Of a DNA stretch of 10,590 bases, positions 6,020-10,590 are shown piece after piece. The notes under the pieces were generated by a model. It was not told where the DNA came from, searched no databases, and was given only the letters and a program-made list of their open reading frames with translations. How positions within the stretch are numbered: position 1 is the stretch's first letter; each line of letters starts with the position of its first letter. Source of the DNA: Planctomycetota bacterium (GTDB taxonomy: Bacteria > Planctomycetota > Phycisphaerae > Sedimentisphaerales > Anaerobacaceae); assembly GCA_017885385.1 (NCBI GenBank), contig JAFNGF010000337.1:1-10590 (forward strand), written 5' to 3'. The position numbers were made by a program, and so were the translations under genes.

Positions 6020-6894
6020 CCGTTGTCCGTTGTCCATCCTGGACCGTCGCCGTGCCGGCGACGGCTAAACTTTTTGTAGTGTTCGTAGGCCTGCTGTTCC
6101 TGGCTGCTGTAAGCGTTTAGTCTCTTTATCATCAAATCGAAGTTTACTTTGTGCCCGTCGAATTCCGGGCCGTCTACGCAGACGAATTTCGGTTTGCCGT
6201 CAATTTCGACCCGGCAGCCGCCGCACATCCCGGTGCCGTCGACCATAATGGTATTGAGCGAAACCTGGATAGGGATGTCGAATTGCCGTGTCACCTCGGC
6301 ACAAAATTTCATCATTATGGCGGGGCCGATGGCAAAAGCCCGGTCCGGCTTGGCCTTGCGCTGACAGACTTCCTTCAGCGGTTCGGTCACCAAAGCCTTT
6401 CGCCCGTATGAGCCATCGTCGGTGGTGACTATCAGCTCATCGGAAATCCGGCGGAATTCATCTTCGAGGATCAGCAAGTTTTTGCTTTGTGCTCCGATGA
6501 TGCTGATGATTTTGTTGCCCGCGTCTTTCAGGGCCTTAGCGATGGGCAGCAGGGGTGCGCTACCGATACCTCCGCCCACGCAGACCACGGTGCCGAAGTT
6601 TTCGATACGTGTGGGTCTGCCGAGGGGGCCGGAGATATTGGCGATTTCGTCGCCGACCTGCAGGTCGGCTAGTTCCGCGGTGGTTTTGCCGACTCGCTGC
6701 CAAATAAGGCGAATAGTACCCTTTCCAGCATCGGCGTCCGCGATGGTCAGAGGTATGCGCTCGGCGTATTGGTTATTTATGCTGATAATGACGAATTGCC
6801 CCGGACTTCTCGCCTGTGCGATAAGCGGGGCTTCAATCTCGGCGGTGAAAATGTCCTGCGAGAGTTGCCTTTTACTGACAATTTTATGCGGCAT
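6016..6894 (-). CDS. nfnA: NfnA-like ferredoxin-NADP+ reductase alpha subunit (FAD, [2Fe-2S])
   Basis: This 292-residue protein has the ferredoxin-reductase fold in NfnA/SudB/HydG-type order. The FAD beta-barrel carries AERIPLTIAD (44-53), the usual RxPLTIAD signature. The NAD(H) domain opens with VVCVGGGIGSAPLLPIAKAL (103-122) and the C-terminal motif is MVDGTGMCGGCRVEIDG then FVCVDGPEFDGHKVNF. The likely [2Fe-2S] ligands are D219, C224, C227 and C239; one Asp with three Cys is the known NfnA pattern. It pairs with NfnB, which follows with an ATGA overlap. As the NADH-side subunit it delivers electrons toward the NfnB clusters. The usual protein ends near EHYKKF (271-276). The remaining residues, SRRRHGDGPGWTTDNG, are encoded by a GCTAAA-hairpin element that has replaced or extended the tail. 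A weak GAAAG precedes the ATG, and a repeat element separates the gene from scpA. Confidence 0.93.
   Translation of the reverse strand: MPHKIVSKRQLSQDIFTAEIEAPLIAQARSPGQFVIISINNQYAERIPLTIADADAGKGTIRLIWQRVGKTTAELADLQVGDEIANISGPLGRPTRIENFGTVVCVGGGIGSAPLLPIAKALKDAGNKIISIIGAQSKNLLILEDEFRRISDELIVTTDDGSYGRKALVTEPLKEVCQRKAKPDRAFAIGPAIMMKFCAEVTRQFDIPIQVSLNTIMVDGTGMCGGCRVEIDGKPKFVCVDGPEFDGHKVNFDLMIKRLNAYSSQEQQAYEHYKKFSRRRHGDGPGWTTDNG
6044..6070. repeat. GCTAAA-hairpin element at the nfnA 3' end
   Basis: A perfect 8-bp stem CCGTCGCC (6044-6051) / GGCGACGG (6057-6064) with loop GTGCC is followed by CTAAAC (6065-6070). On the minus strand this is GTTTAG plus hairpin. The 14 nt at 6057-6070 recur exactly at 5447-5460 in nfnB. 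It encodes FSRRRHGDG of NfnA. Confidence 0.8.
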
Positions 6895-6922
6895 CTTTCT
6901 GTTATTCTACCGGCCAAGGCGC

Positions 6923-6966
6923 AACCCCCGGTAAAACCGGGGGCTAAATATTTAGCCGGCGGTTTC
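6923..6966. repeat. GCTAAA-hairpin element, right flank of nfnAB
   Basis: Stem CCCCCGG (6925-6931) / CCGGGGG (6937-6943) with loop TAAAA, then CTAAATATTTAG (6944-6955), then a second imperfect hairpin reaching to about 6974 (CCGGCGGT / ACCACCGG with one G-T pair). It is a direct copy of the element at 4397-4440. It fills the 96-nt gap between nfnA and scpA and could act as a transcription attenuator between them. Confidence 0.8.
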
Positions 6967-6990
6967 ACCACCGGTTTGCTGGCTGGCGGA

Positions 6991-7899
6991 TTATAGTTTC
7001 TCGGATTCTTGCACGTCCGACGAGACCGGCTGCCTGCTTTTCGGCGGCAACTCGGCGATAGGAATCGGCGGCGCCTCGGCAATGGCAAAAACGGCCTTGT
7101 GCACGATCTCTTCAGGGGGCTCATCGGTCAACGGCCGTAAGTAAATGTCAGCCGATCCGCCCTTGGCAGCCGCTTGCGGCGGAGCAGGCTCGGCGGAGCA
7201 GGCAGATTCCGGCTGCTCGGCCCAGACCAGTCTCGCTCGAATTAGCTCCAAAAGTGCCAGGAACAGCCCTATCATTGCCACAAGGCTGGGCTTAGACTCG
7301 AATATCCGCTTAAAGGGCATCGGGCCTTCGGTTTGCAGACGGTGAAGAATCTCGATCTGATACAGGTCTATAGGCGTATCATCTTTGATGAGCCTTGTAT
7401 CGGTGATTGCGCCGGTGGCCTTACAGATAGAGTCAAAAGCTTCCAGCAGGTCCCAGATGCTCACCTGCTCAATGTCAAGCTCAGGCTCCGCATCGGGTCT
7501 TAGTCGTTCGATCACGCTGTCCGGACGGCAGAATCGCTGGCCGTGCTCGTCTGCTGCGGCCTCAAGCAGATTGGCGGCGTCTTTGAACCTTTTGTACTCA
7601 AGGAGCTGGCGAATAAGCTCGGCGCGCGGGTCTGCCAGGTCCTGCTCCTGCAGCTGGTCCGGCTCTGCTATCGGCAGCAGCATTGCAGATTTTATCTCCA
7701 TCAGTGTTGCCGCCAGCACCAAAAAGTCGCTGGCGAGGTCGATGTCAAGGCTTTTGAGCATCTCGATGTAGTGGATATACTGGTCCGTTATCCTTGCGAT
7801 GGGAATATCGTAGATATCCACCTCTTCTTTTCGGACCAGATACAGGAGTAAATCCAGCGGCCCTGCAAATATCTCGAGATTTACACGATAATCGACCAA
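6991..7899 (-). CDS. scpA: Segregation and condensation protein A (kleisin)
   Basis: This 302-residue protein matches ScpA, the kleisin that bridges Smc heads and binds ScpB in the bacterial condensin complex on the nucleoid. The N-terminal domain has the diagnostic FAGPLDLLLYLVRKEEVDIY (11-30) and DIPIARITDQYIHYI (31-45), then LDLASDFLVLAATLMEIKS-like helix 2 (51-71). The Smc-binding winged helix lies at about 176-258 (FESKPSLVAMIGLFLALLEL). The winged helix is split by a low-complexity linker (228-248, Ala/Pro rich) encoded partly by a 12-nt direct repeat at 7178-7189 and 7192-7203. The tail is proline rich, making the protein longer than the usual 250-280 residues. The start is TTG at 7899 with a strong AGGAG (7906-7910) 6 nt upstream, directly abutting the DUF2007 stop. 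No scpB follows; nfnA comes next. Confidence 0.93.
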   Translation of the reverse strand: MVDYRVNLEIFAGPLDLLLYLVRKEEVDIYDIPIARITDQYIHYIEMLKSLDIDLASDFLVLAATLMEIKSAMLLPIAEPDQLQEQDLADPRAELIRQLLEYKRFKDAANLLEAAADEHGQRFCRPDSVIERLRPDAEPELDIEQVSIWDLLEAFDSICKATGAITDTRLIKDDTPIDLYQIEILHRLQTEGPMPFKRIFESKPSLVAMIGLFLALLELIRARLVWAEQPESACSAEPAPPQAAAKGGSADIYLRPLTDEPPEEIVHKAVFAIAEAPPIPIAELPPKSRQPVSSDVQESEKL

Positions 7900-8145
7900 C
7901 TATTGCTCCTGTTCATCATCGGGCGGCGCATCGACAGGTTTACTTTCAGACTGCAAGATTTCCAGTGCTCGCTTAGCCTGGCTTTCGACAACCTGCAGTC
8001 TTGTTAGAGAAGGAATCGGATACGGCAACCCAAACTTTTCGCCTATTACAACTGATTTGATTTCAAAATCATCGAGCAACTGTTTGGCCATCTCGGCTTT
8101 GATATAGTCGGTGAAACGTGCGATTGTAATGAGCTTATCGGCCAT
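7900..8145 (-). CDS. DUF2007 domain protein (putative signal-transducing protein)
   Basis: From ATG 8145 this is 81 residues. The pattern ITIARFTDYIKAEMAKQLLD (6-25), then a strand KSVVIGEKFG and PSLTRLQVVESQAKRALEIL (45-64), fits DUF2007 (PF09413), a small alpha-beta domain related in shape to the PII fold. The molecular role is unknown. The C-terminal PPDDEQEQ tail is acidic and probably disordered. GGGAG six nt upstream of the ATG sets this start; a longer frame to 8229 lies within trpS and is rejected. The gene overlaps the trpS end by 11 nt and abuts scpA with no gap, so the three are probably translationally coupled. Confidence 0.82.
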   Translation of the reverse strand: MADKLITIARFTDYIKAEMAKQLLDDFEIKSVVIGEKFGLPYPIPSLTRLQVVESQAKRALEILQSESKPVDAPPDDEQEQ

Positions 8146-9112
8146 AGTGCGCTCCCAGGCCCACGGCATTTCGGGCTGCCGTGAGAGTTTCAACAGCCAC
8201 GCTTGCGGCACGCCTGGCGCCCTCGGCAAGAACCTCTCTAACGTAGGAGGGGTTATGTTCGAGCTCGGCTCTTTTTTCGCGGAAGGGCTTGAAGTAGTCT
8301 ATCACTAGCTCGGCCAGGCGTTTTTTGGCATCGCTGTAGCCGGTGCCGCCGCTACGGTATCTGTTTTCCCAATCGGCCAGCTCTTGCGGCTGGGCGAACA
8401 ACTTCAAAAGGGCAAAGACGTTACACCTGTCGGGGTCTTTGGGTTCGGCAACCGGCGTAGAGTCGGTCACGATCCTCATAATCTTCTTTCGCAGGCTTTC
8501 TTCCGATTCGAATATCTCGATGGTGTTGTCGTAGCTCTTACTCATTTTTCGCCCATCGGTGCCGGGGACAACCGCCACCGACTCGATAATGTGCGCTTCC
8601 GGTATCGTAAAGACCACGCCGTAATCGTTGTTGAACCGCCCGGCGATGTCCCTGGTGACCTCAATATGCTGTTTCTGGTCGGCGCCTACCGGCACCAAAT
8701 CCGATTTGTAAATCAGGATGTCGGCGGCCTGAAGGACAGGGTAGGCAAAAAGGCCATGATTCGGTGCCAGTCCCTGAGCGACCTTATCCTTGAAGCTTAC
8801 GCACCGCTGCAGCAGTCCCATCGGGGTCACGCAGGAAAGCAGCCACGCCAGCTCCGTCACCTCGGGCACGTCGGATTGTCGCCAGAAGACGGTCTTATTG
8901 GTGTCCAGGCCCAGGGCGATATAATCCATCGCTACATCGGGCGTATAGCGGGCAATGTCGGCAGGCTTAGGATTGCTTGTAAGGGCGTGGAAGTCGGCGA
9001 TAAAATAGAAGCAGTCGTGGTCGGCCTGGAGCTGCAGGTGCTGGCGCATCGCGCCGAAATAGTTGCCTATATGAAGCCGCCCGGATGGTTGTATGCCGGA
9101 AAGGACTCTCAA
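8135..9112 (-). CDS. trpS: Tryptophan--tRNA ligase
   Basis: This 325-residue class Ic aminoacyl-tRNA synthetase charges tRNA-Trp in the cytoplasm using ATP. It begins LSGIQPSGRLHIGNYFGA with the HIGN ATP-binding motif (14-17). AYPVLQAADILIY (123-135) contains the Trp-binding Asp D131. DLVPVGADQKQHIE (138-151) is the usual dimer and active-site block, and KMSKS is at 189-193. The length is normal for the bacterial short TrpRS. The start is TTG at 9112 with GAGGAG (9119-9124) six nt upstream; there is no better ATG. The Shine-Dalgarno lies inside a block shared with the SANT-like gene leader. It leads the operon trpS-DUF2007-scpA. In some other bacteria trpS also neighbours scpA and scpB. Confidence 0.97.
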   Translation of the reverse strand: MRVLSGIQPSGRLHIGNYFGAMRQHLQLQADHDCFYFIADFHALTSNPKPADIARYTPDVAMDYIALGLDTNKTVFWRQSDVPEVTELAWLLSCVTPMGLLQRCVSFKDKVAQGLAPNHGLFAYPVLQAADILIYKSDLVPVGADQKQHIEVTRDIAGRFNNDYGVVFTIPEAHIIESVAVVPGTDGRKMSKSYDNTIEIFESEESLRKKIMRIVTDSTPVAEPKDPDRCNVFALLKLFAQPQELADWENRYRSGGTGYSDAKKRLAELVIDYFKPFREKRAELEHNPSYVREVLAEGARRAASVAVETLTAARNAVGLGAHYGR

Positions 9113-9117
9113 GTCAA

Positions 9118-9236
9118 ACTCCTCAATTTTTACCGCCGAGGCCGCAGAGTTCGCGGAACGGAGGACGGAGAACGGATTGCTGTCTTCTGTCCTCTGTCCT
9201 CAAATTTTACTCTGCGCTCTGAGCACTCTCTGCGGT
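9118..9236. repeat. Hairpin repeat in the trpS leader (copy 2)
   Basis: Outer arms at 9132-9157 and 9209-9236 carry CGCAGAG/CTCTGCG units with 9-nt spacing and imperfect pairing. An inner pair of heptad runs (CGGAGGA CGGAGAA against TGTCCTC units) fills the centre. The trpS-proximal end, ACTCCTCAATTTTTACCGCC at 9118-9137, matches 9668-9687 at 19 of 20 positions and contains the trpS Shine-Dalgarno on the minus strand. Confidence 0.75.
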
Positions 9237-9258
9237 CAAGACTCAACCTTTTCCGGCA

Positions 9259-9287
9259 ACCATAACCGCGATGTCAGCGGATGTCAA
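9259..9287 (-). promoter_or_regulatory. Sigma70-type promoter candidate for the trpS operon
   Basis: On the minus strand TTGACA (9287-9282) is followed by a 17-nt spacer and TATGGT (9264-9259), with 4 of 6 matches to TATAAT. Transcription would start near 9252. The leader of about 140 nt then contains the hairpin repeat before the TTG start at 9112. Confidence 0.5.
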
Positions 9288-9466
9288 GCATTTTGCACTG
9301 GAATTGGTGCTGCGCAAACGAAGACGGGAGGCACGGCAAACAGTCAGAGCTCTCAATTTTTTGCCACAGCTCGCTGCGCTGGCCGCGGGGCAGACGCCGT
9401 CCCTTCGACAGGCTCAGGGCAGGCTCTGAGCCTGTCGAAGGATTCCATTCTGTATTCCGTCTTGAC
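9288..9466. other. Non-coding region between trpS and the SANT-like gene
   Basis: No coding sequence is supported. Open frames crossing it on the plus and minus strands are made largely of palindromic repeat (translations such as GSGQALSLSKD and GSEPALSLSKG). Apart from the palindrome at 9402-9441, nothing recognisable is seen. Confidence 0.6.
9402..9441. repeat. Dispersed palindromic repeat (cttcgacaggctcag type)
   Basis: Two perfect 16-nt arms, CCTTCGACAGGCTCAG (9402-9417) and CTGAGCCTGTCGAAGG (9426-9441), enclose an 8-nt loop. I recognise the sequence type as a very common dispersed palindrome in environmental bacterial genomes, often mis-translated as LSLSKG. It lies 25 nt after the SANT-like gene stop and could end that transcript. 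Confidence 0.85.
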
Positions 9467-9661
9467 TTATGCCCGGCCAAGAGACTTCATATATCCCTTT
9501 GACTTGCGAAGTCCCATCCTGGATGCTTTTTTCTTTACCGCTTCGGTAGGCCGGCCGAGCTTAGTGGCTATTTCAGCAGTGGCGTGCTTCGGGAATAATC
9601 TTGCCAGAGTATTGATGTCGGCCTTTGACCATAGACCCTTCACGACTTTCTTCTTTGCCAT
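9467..9661 (-). CDS. Small SANT/Myb-like DNA-binding protein
   Basis: This 64-residue, strongly basic protein (MAKKKVVKG start, KKKASRMGLRKSKGYMKSLG end) has one helix-turn-helix. W11 opens helix 1, LARLFPKHATAEIATKLGRP (19-38) gives helix 2 and the turn, and TEAVKKKASRMG (39-50) is the recognition helix. The pattern W...D...L..LFP...T.EIA..LGR...AV..KA..LGL is that of the small SANT/Myb-like or GcrA-like helix-turn-helix proteins I associate with planctomycetes; the target is unknown. AAGGAG (9669-9674) lies 7 nt before the ATG. The Shine-Dalgarno sits at the edge of a hairpin repeat, as in trpS. Although short, it is supported by the fold pattern, Lys-rich composition and ribosome binding site. 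Confidence 0.78.
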   Translation of the reverse strand: MAKKKVVKGLWSKADINTLARLFPKHATAEIATKLGRPTEAVKKKASRMGLRKSKGYMKSLGRA

Positions 9662-9667
9662 GGCGCA

Positions 9668-9760
9668 ACTCCTTAATTTTTACCGCCGAACTCGCAGAGC
9701 CGGCGGAGTTTACGAATCTAAATTCCTTCTCGGCGATCTCGGCGTTCTCTGCGGTTAATT
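9668..9760. repeat. Hairpin repeat in the SANT-like gene leader (copy 3)
   Basis: Arms at 9682-9708 and 9729-9755 pair at 18 of 27 positions. The right arm reads CTCGGCGAT CTCGGCGTT CTCTGCGG in clear 9-nt units. The gene-proximal block 9668-9687 is shared with the trpS leader and contains AGGAG on the minus strand. Confidence 0.75.
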
Positions 9761-9812
9761 TGGATGACGGTCCAGTCATCTTCCACTGTAATCAATCACT
9801 TTTGTCTGCTGC

Positions 9813-9818
9813 TGTCAA
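9813..9818 (-). promoter_or_regulatory. Possible -35 box upstream of the SANT-like gene
   Basis: A TTGACA on the minus strand at 9818-9813 faces the SANT-like gene. At 17-19 nt spacing the best -10 candidates match TATAAT at only 3 of 6 positions, so this is weak. It is listed because the two other intergenic promoters also carry TTGACA. Confidence 0.2.
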
Positions 9819-9846
9819 GAAAAAACAGCTCCTGATGGACACTTAC

Positions 9847-10590
9847 TTAGGTAGACGGCAATTCATCGAAGAAGGGAGTGTGTCCGCGCTCGACGCATGT
9901 GGCGGCATACAGGTACATCGCCGCGGACCAGCTCTGCCAGTCCTCGCCCTGCGGAGTACCGTCCTGTGCCCGCAGCCATTCATTAAAGCCGAACTCAATC
10001 CGTTCCTGGTGGACTTGGCGGGCCGGTCGAATGAGCTCTGTAAGTGCGACCAGCTTTCTCCGGGCAAGCTGACTCCTGCCGGCGGCAACCAGAGCCGCTA
10101 CGTAAAATCCACACGCGAAAGGCCAGACTCCGCCGTTATGATATTCACCAGGCTGATTGTACCTCTTATACCGGGGCATCCAGTCCGGGTCATCAGGCCT
10201 AATATAAGGGAATAGAATGGGCGGAAGCTCGACAGCCAAATCTTCATTCCTGCGTAATGCTGCGCACTCTGTCTCTATCCACAAAACGAGGTCTCTGGCT
10301 CTGGAAGGTGATGCTATGCCGGTAAGAATTGCCAAAGAATTGCCGAGCAGGTCGAAGCGTTCGCTCCTATAGACCTTGTATGACCAGAGTGCGTAATACG
10401 GCTTGTGCCTGAGCGTCAATCCTTCGTGCACGTGTCGTTGCTGCATTTCGCCCTTTATGGTGAATCGGCCCATCGCCTCGCGTAGATTTGCCGCCTGCTC
10501 ATCCCGGCCAAAAAGCCGTAAGTATGCGTAAACTATCGTGTTCACATATAGCCCGTAGCCCAAAACCCACTGCTCGTCGCGCCAATCGCT
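9847..10590 (-). CDS. GH100-like six-hairpin glycoside hydrolase, C-terminal part
   Basis: The last 247 residues are present; the frame is open to the window edge, so the true start lies beyond 10590 and the TTG at 10563 is internal. The sequence SDWRDEQWVLGYGLYVNTIV continues an (alpha/alpha)6-barrel. YNQPGEYHNGGVWPF (about residues 144-158 counted from the edge), EFGFNEWL (199-206) and QSWSAAMYLYA (219-229) are typical of the GH100 neutral invertase and amylo-alpha-1,6-glucosidase-like families. It probably acts on a sucrose-, glucan- or glycogen-type substrate; which one cannot be decided because the N-terminal domain and catalytic acid are outside the window. It ends 185 nt before the SANT-like gene on the same strand. 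No strong terminator is seen after the stop. Confidence 0.85.
   Translation of the reverse strand, partial: SDWRDEQWVLGYGLYVNTIVYAYLRLFGRDEQAANLREAMGRFTIKGEMQQRHVHEGLTLRHKPYYALWSYKVYRSERFDLLGNSLAILTGIASPSRARDLVLWIETECAALRRNEDLAVELPPILFPYIRPDDPDWMPRYKRYNQPGEYHNGGVWPFACGFYVAALVAAGRSQLARRKLVALTELIRPARQVHQERIEFGFNEWLRAQDGTPQGEDWQSWSAAMYLYAATCVERGHTPFFDELPST

Noticed and set aside
7178..7203. 12-nt direct repeat GGCGGAGCAGGC in scpA
   Set aside because: It lies in an Ala/Pro-rich linker and is most likely low-complexity coding sequence, not a mobile element.
8384..9265. A 293-residue open frame on the plus strand
   Set aside because: It is antisense to trpS, which has HIGN and KMSKS motifs; it is a shadow.
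9093..9758. A 221-residue open frame on the plus strand
   Set aside because: It crosses three repeat elements and the antisense of the SANT-like gene; its translation is largely repeat-derived (for example GSGQALSLSKD).

Overview
The window looks like chromosomal DNA from an uncultivated, probably anaerobic bacterium. A Planctomycetota (Phycisphaerae-like) origin is my best guess. It rests on the mix of LamG and FG-GAP proteins, a small SANT-like DNA-binding protein, NfnAB, and intergenic regions crowded with short palindromic and heptad repeats. This is inference; no marker gene here settles it. There is no rRNA, tRNA, CRISPR array, transposase or phage gene.

Layout. Bases 1-286 hold the broken end of a LamG-domain gene. 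Its upstream half lies inverted between two perfect 31-nt inverted repeats, which is either an assembly fold-back or a small invertible segment. Bases 287-667 are non-coding, with two heptad tandem arrays, a good sigma70-type promoter and a hairpin repeat that ends 6 nt before the next start. A plus-strand operon follows: a DUF1015 protein (668-1984), a class V PLP aminotransferase (2008-3096) and an exported seven-bladed FG-GAP propeller protein (3119-4387). It converges on a minus-strand operon read from right to left: trpS, a DUF2007 protein, scpA, nfnA, nfnB (9112 down to 4418). Coupling is tight within it: trpS/DUF2007 overlap by 11 nt, DUF2007 and scpA abut, and nfnA/nfnB share an ATGA overlap. 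A likely promoter lies at 9259-9287. Further right on the minus strand are a 64-residue SANT/Myb-like protein (9467-9661) and the 3' part of a GH100-like six-hairpin glycosidase that runs off the window.

Function. The DUF1015-aminotransferase pair points to serine/glyoxylate or phosphoserine metabolism. NfnAB would link NADH, NADPH and ferredoxin pools in anaerobic metabolism. TrpS and ScpA are housekeeping genes.

The most unusual content is the repeats. One family is a GC-rich hairpin followed on the + strand by GCTAAA(C/T). Copies bracket nfnAB in direct orientation with compensatory stem changes, one sits in frame inside nfnB as an 84-bp insertion, and one forms the 3' end of nfnA. A second family has 9-nt-periodic hairpin arms and lies in the 5' leader of three genes; in two of them it appears to carry the Shine-Dalgarno sequence. 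A third, a known type of dispersed repeat (peptide CPERSRG), is inserted in frame in the FG-GAP gene, with a probable relative near 9402-9441.
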